NCBI RefSeq assembly: GCF_037201965.1
Contig: NZ_CP147518.1
Coordinates: 1,859,001 to 1,923,000, forward strand
DNA from: Spirosoma sp. SC4-14
Lineage (GTDB): Bacteria; Bacteroidota; Bacteroidia; Cytophagales; Spirosomataceae
DNA length: 64,000 nucleotides
Direction: 5' to 3'
Position numbers and translations under genes: made by a program. Numbering within the stretch: position 1 is the stretch's first letter; each line of letters opens with the position of its first letter. Under the pieces are notes generated by a model. That model ran no database searches. It was not told where the DNA came from and was given only the letters and a program-made list of their open reading frames with translations. Positions 26,604-34,566 of this stretch are shown here, one piece after another.

Positions 26604-27281
26604 CTATTCTTCTTTTAGCATATATCCCATGCCAATCACCGTATGGATGAGTTTCTGGGAGAAATCTTTATCAATTTTTTTACGAAGGAAATTTACGTAA
26701 ACATCAATAACATTGGTGCCCGTATCGAAGTGGATATCCCAGACCTTTTCGGCAATATCGACTCGCGATACGACCCGCCCCCGGTTCCGCATCAGGTAAT
26801 CGAGTAAGCCAAACTCTTTGGCTGTCAATTCGATCCGTTTGTTTCCGCGCCGGGCTACTTTCTCATTCAAATCTAGTTCAAGATCGGCTACTTTCAACAC
26901 ATTCGACTGAAGGCCAGCTTCATTTCCTCGTTTGGTAAGCGCTCGCAGCCGGGCCATTAGTTCCCGAAACTCGAAAGGTTTTACCAGATAATCGTCGGCT
27001 CCTGATTCGAAACCTGTTAGTTTGTCATCTACCGATCCCATAGCCGTCAGCATCAGAACGGGCGTGCTAACTCGTTCCTGTCGAAGCGACTGGACTACGT
27101 CGAAGCCGTTCATCTTAGGCAGATTAACGTCCATAACGATAACGTCGTAGGAATTGCTGAGTGCCATATTTCGGCCTAATTGTCCGTCATATGCCACATC
27201 CACTTCGCAGGATTGCTCCTCTAAACCCTTTTTTACGAACGAGGCCAGTTTAGGCTCGTCTTCAACAACCAGAATCTTCAT
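26604..27281 (-). CDS. OmpR/PhoB-type response regulator
   Basis: This 225-residue regulator has a receiver domain with the acidic pair in VVEDEPKLASF, the phospho-acceptor in DVIVMDVNLPKMNG, the Thr in MLTAMGS and the conserved Lys in YLVKPFEFRELMARL. The C-terminal winged-helix domain includes IELTAKEFGLLDYLMRN and ends in TVIGMGYMLKEE. The reading frame is open for 14 more codons, but MKILVVEDEP at 27281 is the canonical start. It lies upstream of the sensor kinase on the same strand, so the two form a two-component operon. Target genes are not evident; DNA-binding sites cannot be read. Confidence 0.95.
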   Translation of the reverse strand: MKILVVEDEPKLASFVKKGLEEQSCEVDVAYDGQLGRNMALSNSYDVIVMDVNLPKMNGFDVVQSLRQERVSTPVLMLTAMGSVDDKLTGFESGADDYLVKPFEFRELMARLRALTKRGNEAGLQSNVLKVADLELDLNEKVARRGNKRIELTAKEFGLLDYLMRNRGRVVSRVDIAEKVWDIHFDTGTNVIDVYVNFLRKKIDKDFSQKLIHTVIGMGYMLKEE

Positions 27282-27841
27282 GTTGGCAACATACATAGCT
27301 ATTTTCTGAATTAAAAGCGACAAACCAGTTTATTAGTTTGTAGGATTGTTATTGAGCGGTAGTTTACTTTTAAAAGTACAATTTTACAGAGCTTCATAGC
27401 CAGCTTATTATGGCTTCAAAGCTCTATAACTGACTGGTAAACATAATTTTTCATGAATGATTAATTATTAATAAAGTTTTAATCCACTTTTCTGCGCAAT
27501 GAGTAACTGATTTAAGTTCTTCAACAAGAAATAGTGTACGTAATTTACAGAAATGCTTCTCTGTTTCGATAGTCTTTCCGCCCGTATGGTACTGCCGATT
27601 TTTTGGGTCTACAGCGGCTATAATCAGCTACTTCTGAGGAATAGCATTGGGTAAAAACATCTACAGTTCTCAGGTCAAATTCTACACTTACCAGTTTAGC
27701 CAGGGTATTAAAAAGAACTTGTCATTAGAGGGTTTTATTTTCTATGAGGTTGATAATGAGTGATGTCTGATAAATACGCTCATGCTGGCAGAACCCACAA
27801 ACGGGATTGGCACAATAAAAGCACATAACTAGATAGAAAAG
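27282..27841. other. 560-bp AT-rich divergent intergenic region
   Basis: This region separates the minus-strand two-component operon from the plus-strand small gene at 27842. It contains an imperfect hairpin around 27388-27425 (AGAGCTT at one end, AAGCTCT at the other) but no coding region I can support. Regulatory sites for both directions are likely but not resolved. Confidence 0.5.
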
Positions 27842-28069
27842 ATGACCAACACGATGATGTGGACACCAACTCATTTTCCTGCCGCAATGCGTTCGCTTAA
27901 CCCAAGCACTCGGGCTAAAGCGATCGAAATTGCCAATCGCCTGCTAGAGCAGGGCATGCAGGATAAACAGCAAGTTGTAGCGCTTAGTGTAGACGAAGCC
28001 CGTCAGTGGGCGCGTTTGGTTCAGTCTCAGTCAATGAATAAAGGTTGGCAGCCTCGGGCCAATCCCTAA
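27842..28069 (+). CDS. Small conserved-looking protein, unknown function
   Basis: A 75-residue acidic-to-neutral soluble protein beginning MTNTMMWTPTHFPAAMRSL, with a helix-rich core (STRAKAIEIANRLLEQGMQD) and a C-terminal SMNKGWQPRANP tail. The TPTHFPAAM and KAIEIAN pattern looks like a conserved small family rather than a chance frame, and the gene leads the plus-strand block with the Cys-rich and stress genes. I do not recognise the family, and there is no membrane segment or signal peptide. The next gene starts 24 bases later, so co-transcription is likely. Confidence 0.55.
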   Translation: MTNTMMWTPTHFPAAMRSLNPSTRAKAIEIANRLLEQGMQDKQQVVALSVDEARQWARLVQSQSMNKGWQPRANP

Positions 28070-28093
28070 CCTGGTATAAACTCAACTCTGGTG

Positions 28094-28510
28094 ATGATCT
28101 GGAAAAAAAACATTTACGATTCACTGACTGGCTGTGCTGCCCTCTGTGATGAATTTGCTACGGAATGTTCACGGGCAGAAGATATTGAAAACTGGTATCG
28201 TAGTATTTTTTTGAATCTCGATTGCGCCGATATGTGTCGTCAATTGGCCATGCTTTATGTTCGGGGTTCTGAAAATACCCGTCTGCTGGCCAAAGCCTGC
28301 ATTGAAGTATGCGAAAAATGCGCGCAGGAAGTGAGCCAGTTCGATACGCAACGCTGCCAACAGGTGTATGCCATGTGTCAGCAAACTATTTGTAGTTGTG
28401 TAGGTATTCTGGATATGGCCTATCAGACCGATGTAGAGGCCAACAACCCAACCACTACTCCCGCATCGTTGTTCTACGGAATCGACCTGCGCGAAACGCT
28501 TTATAATTAA
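28094..28510 (+). CDS. Four-helix-bundle copper-binding protein (DUF326)
   Basis: The 138-residue protein carries regularly spaced cysteines on helices: TGCAALCDEFATECSR, NLDCADMCRQ, ACIEVCEKCAQEV and QRCQQVYAMCQQTICSCVGI. This is the pattern of the DUF326 four-helix-bundle proteins (Csp type), which store many copper ions inside a bundle. A GTG three bases upstream is also possible, but ATG at 28094 is chosen. There is no signal peptide, so it is probably cytosolic. In the stress-gene block it may buffer copper. The following gene starts just after a terminator-like hairpin. Confidence 0.82.
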   Translation: MIWKKNIYDSLTGCAALCDEFATECSRAEDIENWYRSIFLNLDCADMCRQLAMLYVRGSENTRLLAKACIEVCEKCAQEVSQFDTQRCQQVYAMCQQTICSCVGILDMAYQTDVEANNPTTTPASLFYGIDLRETLYN

Positions 28511-28520
28511 TAAATAACTC

Positions 28521-28599
28521 ATCGTCAGTCAGTAATTATCAGCCGTTAGCTGGAACCCGTTTCCCGTTCGACTGACAATTATTGGCTGACGATTTTTTT
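28521..28599 (+). terminator. Hairpin plus T run between the DUF326 and stress-protein genes
   Basis: Arms at 28521-28542 and 28572-28593 pair over 19 of 22 positions, and seven T follow at 28593-28599. The T run ends at an in-frame ATG at 28600. It should terminate the upstream message, yet it lies directly against the next gene, so that gene needs either read-through or a promoter within the hairpin. Confidence 0.65.
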
Positions 28600-28611
28600 A
28601 TGACTAACGTT

Positions 28612-29115
28612 ATGGAAACTAAACCACAGGTAAACAAACAGCTCGAAAAAGTGAGAGAACTGGTTGAAGACATTCGAATTGCCATGATGACTACCGTTGC
28701 TGATGATGGCCGTTTGGTGAGTCGGCCAATGGCTGCTCTGCAAATGGACGAAGATGGTACGATCTGGTTCTTTTCGAAACGTACGGCTCCCAAGGTTTCT
28801 CAGATTGATCACAACGCGCATCGGGTTAATCTGGCTTTTGCTGATGTAGGCGATGCCGATTATGTGTCGATATCGGGTACGGCCGATGAACTGGTCGATC
28901 GGGCCAAGATCGATGAACTCTGGAATCCGCAGGCTAAAGCCTGGTTTCCTGATGGAAAAGACGATCCTGAATTAATATTGCTGAAAGTTCATACTGAAAT
29001 GGCCGAATATTGGAACGCCAGCGACAGTACGATGGTTAGGTTATTTCAGCAGGCTACCGCAGCAATAACCGGTAATCCGCCAAAAATGGGTGAAAACCAG
29101 AAGGTGTATAATTAA
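28612..29115 (+). CDS. General stress protein 26-like (pyridoxamine 5'-phosphate oxidase fold)
   Basis: This 167-residue protein belongs to the split-barrel flavin-binding family of general stress protein 26: ELVEDIRIAMMTTVADDGRL, SRPMAALQMDEDGTIWFFSK, AFADVGDADYVSISG and PDGKDDPELILLKVHTEMAEYWN. It probably binds FMN or FAD in the cytoplasm. ATG codons at 28600, 28612 and an upstream TTG are in frame. 28612 is chosen because it gives the usual N-terminus and is preceded by AACGTT, exactly as in three other genes of this block. The physiological role in stress is inferred from family naming. Confidence 0.85.
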   Translation: METKPQVNKQLEKVRELVEDIRIAMMTTVADDGRLVSRPMAALQMDEDGTIWFFSKRTAPKVSQIDHNAHRVNLAFADVGDADYVSISGTADELVDRAKIDELWNPQAKAWFPDGKDDPELILLKVHTEMAEYWNASDSTMVRLFQQATAAITGNPPKMGENQKVYN

Positions 29116-29126
29116 AGAGCAAACAA

Positions 29127-29160
29127 GCGAAAGAGCGAATTGGGCTGCCCACTCTTTCGC
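29127..29160 (+). terminator. Terminator after the general stress protein gene
   Basis: A 9-bp stem (29127-29135 with 29152-29160) is followed by TCTTTTACTTT, a T-rich tract, directly after the stop codon at 29115. Confidence 0.7.
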
Positions 29161-29176
29161 TCTTTTACTTTATTGA

Positions 29177-29914
29177 ATGATTGTTAATCAAACAGATTGG
29201 GGTTGGGAGATCATTAACCAACAGGCACATGGATTGCTGGCGGTTCAAATGGCTTTGCACTGGCAACCCGACAGCCGCCCTGTCAACTGGGCCGAAACAT
29301 TAGTTGCCCTTACTGAACACGACGATGGCCAGGACCCCTGGGAAGGGCGTCGGCATCTTACAAAAGTAGGTGCTCCTTTACCCTTTCAAATTCCGCAGTA
29401 CTCAGTAGATCAGTGCCGACGGATGATTGAAATTGGTTTGCAGAAAAGCTACTGGAATGCGCTGCTGCTCTCCATGCACACCTCGTTTCTGTATGAATCC
29501 AAACGAGGAAGTGATAAAGCCCTCGATAAATTTCTGGATGAGCAGGTTGCAAACCAGACAAAGTGGCGAAAGCACTACAAGGTAATTAAGGCCGAAGCAC
29601 AGTATGCCTATGACTTTGTGCAATGGTTCGATGCGCTCTCGCTGATTTTGTGTCTGAATCAGGTACCTGTGCAGGAGCGTCGGCTGGAAATCAGCACGGG
29701 CCCCGATGGTACTGTCTATTTTATTCTGCAGCGTCGCGATGGTTCTTTATGTATTGACCCCTGGCCGTTCGATGTGCAGGAGTTAGCCGTACACGTCGAA
29801 ACATTTCAGCTTAGTCAGGTTGTCTTTTCCAACGACAACGAGTTGCGCTATGCCCTTCAGAAAGCTCCCGTTGTTCGAAAAGAGTGGGTATTTAAGAAAT
29901 ATAGTGAAGTATAA
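29177..29914 (+). CDS. DUF3891 family protein
   Basis: A 245-residue soluble protein matching the DUF3891 family, with the family signature ALTEHDDGQDPWEGRRHL near residue 47 (a His-Asp-Asp run) and a C-terminal half of helices and strands (DALSLILCLNQVPVQERRLE). The HDD motif suggests metal binding, perhaps as in HD-type hydrolases, but function is unknown. It sits between the stress protein and the convergent glycogen-debranching gene. Start codon choice is firm because the terminator lies just before it. Confidence 0.72.
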   Translation: MIVNQTDWGWEIINQQAHGLLAVQMALHWQPDSRPVNWAETLVALTEHDDGQDPWEGRRHLTKVGAPLPFQIPQYSVDQCRRMIEIGLQKSYWNALLLSMHTSFLYESKRGSDKALDKFLDEQVANQTKWRKHYKVIKAEAQYAYDFVQWFDALSLILCLNQVPVQERRLEISTGPDGTVYFILQRRDGSLCIDPWPFDVQELAVHVETFQLSQVVFSNDNELRYALQKAPVVRKEWVFKKYSEV

Positions 29915-29943
29915 AAAAAAACCGCCCGAGGGCTTTCGGGCGG
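29912..29943 (-). terminator. Terminator of the glycogen debranching gene
   Basis: An 8-bp GC stem (29922-29929 with 29936-29943) is followed, in the minus direction, by nine T (plus-strand A run 29912-29921). It lies between the convergent DUF3891 and glgX genes and the T run assigns it to glgX. Confidence 0.8.
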
Positions 29944-29970
29944 GATACGAAACAGGCGATTAGTATAGAC

Positions 29971-32088
29971 TTATCGTAAACGAAATAAAATGCTCGATCG
30001 GGGCGGTATGGTATACTGTTGCCCACCCGGCGCTGGTTCAATGTCTGGGTTAACTTTTCCCGAATACGTATCAACAACTACATGCCAGGCTGGATTTTTT
30101 TTGTGTCCTTTTTTAGGGAGCATAAACGGAATCTCCTCCCAGTAAGCATTCAGAACCCAGAGCAACTGCTGGTGGCCTATATCCTGCCCATCTTCGGTTT
30201 GTTCGTCGACCCGGTGCCCATCAATAAACAACGCCAGGCAGTGTGTATATGGATTATTGATGTCATTCTGCGTCATTTTATGCCCATCGGGCCGGAGAAA
30301 GCTAATCTGGTCTGTTTCGAAGAATTTCCGTCGACTCAGAATAGGCATATTATGCCGAAGAGCCGTAAGCTGACTCGTAAAATCGAACAGGGCCTGTTGG
30401 TTTTCGTTCCAGTGCCAATCCATCCAGCTAATGTCGCTGTCCTGATTATAGCCATTGTTGTTACCCTGTTGCGTACGCCCGCATTCGTCGCCCATAACGA
30501 GCATGGGGGTTCCCTGGCTCAGAAATAAGGTTGTCAGGAAATTTCGTTTCTGACGTTCGCGCAGGGCAATTATATCCGGATCATCGGTAGGACCTTCGGC
30601 TCCGCAATTCCAGCTTAGGTTGTCGTTTGAGCCGTCGCGATTATCCTCACCGTTTGCTTCGTTATGTTTATCGTTGTAGCTGACCAGATCGTTAAGGGTA
30701 AAGCCATCGTGGGCCGTAATCAGATTAATGCTATTGGCTGGCGAACGACCATCATTGCCGTACAGGTCGGGGCTGCCTAATAGACGTAAAGTAGCTTCTG
30801 CCGCTCTGCCATCGTCACTTTTCCAGAATGCCCGAAAGGTATCGCGGAATTTACCGTTCCATTCGGCCCACCGAACCGGAAAACTCCCTACATGATACGA
30901 CTGGATATCCCAGGGTTCGGCAATTAATTTTACCTGAGTCAGAATAGGGTCCTGAGTCACTGTGTCCAGAAATGACGACACGCGTCCCTGTTCTTCATCA
31001 GTACGGATTAGCGCCGATGCCAGATCGAACCGGAAGCCATCAACGTGCATGTCGGTTACCCAATAGCGGAGGCTATCCATCACCAGTTGCAATACGCGCG
31101 GATGGCTCAGGTTGAAGGTGTTGCCCGTTCCGGTATAATCCATGTAATACTCGGGCTGGTCGCCAACCTGATGGTAATAGGCCCGGTTGTCGATACCCTG
31201 GAAGGATAGCATTGGGCCAAATTGATTACCTTCGGCCGTATGATTATAAACCACATCCAGAATAACTTCCAGCCCTGCTTTGTGGAGGTTCTTAACCATC
31301 TGCTTAAACTCTGTAACCTGTTGCCCGGCCATACCTGACGACGAATAGGTATTCTGCGGAGCAAAAAAGCCGATGGTATTGTACCCCCAGTAGCTTTCGT
31401 CGGTAAACTGATGAACGGGCAATAGTTCTACAGCCGTAACACCTAGCTTCTTCAAATAATCGATGCTTTCCTGCGAGCCTAACCCGGCATACGTTCCACG
31501 GATCGATTCGTCCATTGTTGGGTGCAGGTGCGAAAATCCTTTCACATGCATTTCGTAGATCACCGAGCGATGGAGCGGAATAGCCGGAGCCTGATCATCT
31601 TCCCAATCGAACGATGGGTCGACCACGACGGATTTTGGCATGGTTGGCCCACTATCTTCTTCACTCATGATAAGATAGCGATCGTCGGAAGGGTTTTTAT
31701 AGTCGTACCCGAGCCAGGAGTCGTTGTGGGTTACGGGCGCATTAATCGCTCGTGCATAGGGATCGAGCAACAGTTTGTTGGGGTTAAAAAATAAGCCAGC
31801 TTTAGGATCGTAAGGACCTTCTATCCGATAGCCATATAACTGGCCGGGTTGTAAACCCTCGATGTAGATATGCCAGACAAATTCGGTTCGTTCCGAAATG
31901 GGAATACGAGCCGTTTCGCGACTGGGGTCTTCGGCATCGTATAGGCAGAGGTAAGCACCAGTACTATTTTCACTGAATAAGGCAAAATTAACACCTTCGC
32001 CATCATAAGTTGCTCCGCGTGGATAAGGCTTGCCCGGTTTGAACTGAACGGCTTCCGGGTCGGAAGCTGTTGATATATGTTTACTCAT
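29971..32088 (-). CDS. glgX: Glycogen debranching enzyme (GlgX/isoamylase-type, GH13)
   Basis: The 705-residue enzyme opens with a CBM48-type domain (KPYPRGATYDGEGVNFALFS) and a GH13 catalytic barrel. The nucleophile is Asp355 in MHVDGFRFDLAS, the acid Glu391 in LIAEPWDI, and the transition-state stabilising pair His460/Asp461 is in ITAHDGFTLND. It hydrolyses alpha-1,6 branches of glycogen or limit dextrin in the cytoplasm. The upstream ATG is preceded by AACGTT, like the DUF2383 and OmpA genes, which suggests shared start context or regulation. No other glycogen genes occur in the window. Confidence 0.95.
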   Translation of the reverse strand: MSKHISTASDPEAVQFKPGKPYPRGATYDGEGVNFALFSENSTGAYLCLYDAEDPSRETARIPISERTEFVWHIYIEGLQPGQLYGYRIEGPYDPKAGLFFNPNKLLLDPYARAINAPVTHNDSWLGYDYKNPSDDRYLIMSEEDSGPTMPKSVVVDPSFDWEDDQAPAIPLHRSVIYEMHVKGFSHLHPTMDESIRGTYAGLGSQESIDYLKKLGVTAVELLPVHQFTDESYWGYNTIGFFAPQNTYSSSGMAGQQVTEFKQMVKNLHKAGLEVILDVVYNHTAEGNQFGPMLSFQGIDNRAYYHQVGDQPEYYMDYTGTGNTFNLSHPRVLQLVMDSLRYWVTDMHVDGFRFDLASALIRTDEEQGRVSSFLDTVTQDPILTQVKLIAEPWDIQSYHVGSFPVRWAEWNGKFRDTFRAFWKSDDGRAAEATLRLLGSPDLYGNDGRSPANSINLITAHDGFTLNDLVSYNDKHNEANGEDNRDGSNDNLSWNCGAEGPTDDPDIIALRERQKRNFLTTLFLSQGTPMLVMGDECGRTQQGNNNGYNQDSDISWMDWHWNENQQALFDFTSQLTALRHNMPILSRRKFFETDQISFLRPDGHKMTQNDINNPYTHCLALFIDGHRVDEQTEDGQDIGHQQLLWVLNAYWEEIPFMLPKKGHKKNPAWHVVVDTYSGKVNPDIEPAPGGQQYTIPPRSSILFRLR

Positions 32089-32206
32089 AACGTTTAATGC
32101 AGGAATGGTTTATACCCATATAGATAAACTGCGAATGAAAACGAATGTTTATTCATGAGAAGTTTTATGTCTTTCATGTATTTATTTTGTATTTTATTGT
32201 ACACAA

Positions 32207-32236
32207 AAAAGCCTGTTCCCAATGGAAACAGGCTTT
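32207..32236 (-). terminator. Terminator of the DUF2383 gene
   Basis: Arms at 32207-32217 and 32227-32236 form a 10-bp stem and, read on the minus strand, the stem is followed by a T run (plus-strand A at 32205-32210). It lies just past the stop of the DUF2383 gene. Confidence 0.75.
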
Positions 32237-32252
32237 CCGATCCCACCATTCA

Positions 32253-32708
32253 CTACACTACCAAGGCCAGACGAGCCATCGAGGCATGAGCCGACTCGAT
32301 GCTCTGTTTTTGTCGCAACAATAATTCGCGAGTGCTGGCAACTAAGTCTGTTTCCTGAAGTACAGAATTATAGTCTTCGAGGGATTCCTGGTCTCCTCGT
32401 TTGCACTCTTCTACGGTTGCCTTATCATCATTGCTGGAAAACGCCGTTTTTACGTTGATCCAGGCACGGTGCATATCAGCAGCAAAGCTTGTACCACTAT
32501 CAGGATCGCCACCCAGCGATCTGATTTCGCGGTCTAATTCTATCGCAAATTCTCCTCGCTGACGCGACTGCGCCATAAACAGGCTTTTTAATTCGGTATC
32601 TTTCACATTTTCGGCCGCTTCCTGGTAGCCTTTTTCAGCATCGTGGTTGCGGGTTAGCAGGCGGTTTAACTGATCGAGGATTTCGCCCCGGCTTTCTTTC
32701 ACGTTCAT
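32253..32708 (-). CDS. PA2169-family four-helix-bundle protein (DUF2383)
   Basis: This 151-residue helical protein starts MNVKESRGEILDQLNRLLTR and continues with DAEKGYQEAAENVKDTELK and AIELDREIRSLGGDPDSG, the marks of the PA2169/DUF2383 four-helix-bundle family, which is structurally ferritin-like. Metal binding has been proposed for such folds but the ligands are not certain here. Its ATG is preceded by AACGTT, and it has its own terminator. It is found in several Bacteroidota stress loci. I infer a stress or envelope role from its neighbours only. Confidence 0.78.
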   Translation of the reverse strand: MNVKESRGEILDQLNRLLTRNHDAEKGYQEAAENVKDTELKSLFMAQSRQRGEFAIELDREIRSLGGDPDSGTSFAADMHRAWINVKTAFSSNDDKATVEECKRGDQESLEDYNSVLQETDLVASTRELLLRQKQSIESAHASMARLALVV

Positions 32709-32821
32709 AACGTTTAAGTTTGGTTGTGTGTTGAATTGAAAAAGTTTCGTAACGTTCGTTGAGTTGAGTAAATCAGAAAGGTAATTGCAACCGGTTTTTC
32801 AAAAAGACCGAATGCCGAAAA

Positions 32822-33178
32822 CTATTTCCTGGCGGGGTTATGTCCCCAGTTTTTTAATGAATATTCCCAATTCGACCCTTCTATTTCGTTTGGCCGCTGA
32901 GCACTGTGGCGTTTAATATAGCCGACTACTTTGCGCATATGCTCATAGTCGCTATTGGATAAGTCGGCCGATTTTTTATTCAGAATGCGAATAATGTTTC
33001 CGCCCGATTTATGGCCTGTCGACTCACTGCTATCGTTGTCTTTTTGCCCCACTGCTTTCGACTCGTCGGTTTGCAGCCATTTTTCCATCTGAGAAGCCGA
33101 CATATTGACGAGTTCATCAAATTCATGTTTAATCTGCTTCTTTTCCGTCTCGTCGAATGTGGTGGTTGCAGTTGCCAT
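32822..33178 (-). CDS. DUF3140 family protein
   Basis: The 118-residue soluble protein has the DUF3140 pattern: a first helix (DETEKKQIKHEFDELVNMS), the motif ASQMEKWLQTDESKAVG, and the second half with LSNSDYEHMRKVVGYIKRH and WEYSLKNWGHNPARK. Family members are small and of unknown function and often lie beside DUF2945 genes, as here, where the next minus-strand gene upstream is DUF2945, 7 bases away. The two likely share a transcript. There is no signal peptide. Its middle region (KDNDSSESTGHKSGGN) is polar and probably disordered. Confidence 0.8.
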   Translation of the reverse strand: MATATTTFDETEKKQIKHEFDELVNMSASQMEKWLQTDESKAVGQKDNDSSESTGHKSGGNIIRILNKKSADLSNSDYEHMRKVVGYIKRHSAQRPNEIEGSNWEYSLKNWGHNPARK

Positions 33179-33185
33179 GTTGAGT

Positions 33186-33398
33186 CTATTGTTTAGTTAC
33201 CTCACTTGCCGATTTTATAATCGTTTTGTCGCCCTGTTGTAGAACGAGAGCCGGTTCGCTGGGTGAACCTTTGCGTTTCACGCGTGTTCCCTGAACCGTT
33301 CTGGTTACATCCTTCGGGTGAACTTCGGCAACGGTGCCTTCAGCTTTTCCTTTTCCGTACGTCCATTCTACCTCATCGCCTTTCTTCACCGTTGCCAT
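33186..33398 (-). CDS. DUF2945 (hypervirulence-associated protein TUDOR domain) protein
   Basis: A 70-residue basic protein with the small beta-barrel signature KKGDEVEWTYGKGKAEGTV, then VKRKGSPSEPALVLQQ and GDKTIIKSASEV, the whole length of the DUF2945/HVA1 TUDOR domain. Such proteins may bind nucleic acid or protein, but the function is unknown. The gene is the partner of DUF3140, 7 bases downstream, and starts 12 bases after the OmpA gene ends. Three minus-strand genes from OmpA through DUF3140 are therefore probably one operon. Confidence 0.82.
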   Translation of the reverse strand: MATVKKGDEVEWTYGKGKAEGTVAEVHPKDVTRTVQGTRVKRKGSPSEPALVLQQGDKTIIKSASEVTKQ

Positions 33399-33410
33399 TG
33401 TCTCACTGTG

Positions 33411-34136
33411 TTAGTTGGTTGAATCCAGCTTACCATCTTTAGCGTCGCGCTGCATTGCCTTGTTGGCATAAACCGCTATATCGACCCGCCGGTTTTTCCG
33501 ACGGCCTGCTTCGGTTGAGTTATCGGCAATCGGTTGCGATTCGCCATAGCCCATCTCATCGACCCGCGATGTTTTCACACCCTGGGCTTCCAGAAAACTA
33601 CCCACTGCATCGGCGCGCTGGCGCGATAGTTTCAGGTTGTGATCTTCAGAACCTGTTGCATCGGCATGACCTTCAATCCGAATGTCGGTGTCTGGATAAT
33701 TATTGAGGGTCTGCGCAAAGTCTACCAGTTGCTTTTTGGTTTCAGGCTTTAGCGCGTAGGAGTCCACATCGAAGAGAATATCGGAGCCGAACGTAATTTT
33801 GATTCCTTCACCTACCCGTTCGACCTGCGCATTCGGCATACTTTTTTTCATTTCTTCGGCTTGCTTATCCATATGCCGACCAATTACGGCACCCGCAGCA
33901 CCACCTACTGTGGCTCCAATGATTGCGCCCAGAACAGTATTTCCTTTTGCGTATTTATTGCCAATAATACCGCCTACTACGGCACCACCACCAGCACCAA
34001 CAGCGGCACCTTTCTGGGTTCTGCTCAATGAATTTTTCTGCGACTTACAACTTGTGATCATACCGCCCGACAAAATGCCCGTCATCAGAACAATGGCAAG
34101 CGATTTTGATCCGACTGATTGAAGTTGACGTTTCAT
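33411..34136 (-). CDS. OmpA-family lipoprotein with glycine zipper
   Basis: The 241-residue lipoprotein has a signal peptide with lipobox MITSC (Cys about 30). A glycine-zipper membrane hairpin follows (GAAVGAGGGAVVGGIIGNKY and IGATVGGAAGAVIGRHMD). The C-terminal OmpA domain has DVDSYALKPETKKQL, the peptidoglycan-binding IRIEGHADATGSEDHNLKLS and GYGESQPIADNSTEAGRRKNRRVDI (cited in parts), including the conserved Asp and Arg. It should tether the outer membrane to murein. The ATG follows an AACGTT hexamer as in the glgX and DUF2383 genes. It heads the small minus-strand operon. Confidence 0.9.
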   Translation of the reverse strand: MKRQLQSVGSKSLAIVLMTGILSGGMITSCKSQKNSLSRTQKGAAVGAGGGAVVGGIIGNKYAKGNTVLGAIIGATVGGAAGAVIGRHMDKQAEEMKKSMPNAQVERVGEGIKITFGSDILFDVDSYALKPETKKQLVDFAQTLNNYPDTDIRIEGHADATGSEDHNLKLSRQRADAVGSFLEAQGVKTSRVDEMGYGESQPIADNSTEAGRRKNRRVDIAVYANKAMQRDAKDGKLDSTN

Positions 34137-34566
34137 AACGTTGTGAATGATTGATACTGATTACTATTAGCCAAATGCTATACCAATTTGATAGGATTAC
34201 TTTTTTTAGGCGTAAGTTTATGGAATAGCTACGCGGTAAGTGTCTATTTTACAGTTAGTTGTTTCGTTTTAGTGCCGAATAAAAAAGATTTTGCAGTGTA
34301 TCGGTAGTGTAAAGACAACGGACTAAAGCGGGAAGTCGAATGCCTACTTTGTGGAGCGATTTCTACAAATACCACATTCTTTTATATTGTTCGGGATTGG
34401 GTGATCCGCTGGTGAAAAAATCTGGTAAGTTATTTTTGTTTGTTTTAAGGGGTTGATATAGAGGGCTTTGTGGTATTTTATTTATCGCCGGTATAGCAAA
34501 CGAAATTGATTTTTCATGCGTTATTTTACCGACACGAGTAGCCTCTCGTCTCTCTTCTGAGCGTTC
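34137..34566. other. 430-bp AT-rich divergent intergenic region
   Basis: No convincing coding region is seen between the OmpA operon and the secreted hydrolase gene. It should hold divergent promoters, but I found no complete TTG/TAnnTTTG pair and no obvious hairpin. Confidence 0.5.

Noticed and set aside
27282..27841. A possible riboswitch or small RNA in the long intergenic region
   Set aside because: Only an imperfect hairpin is seen, with no known riboswitch core.
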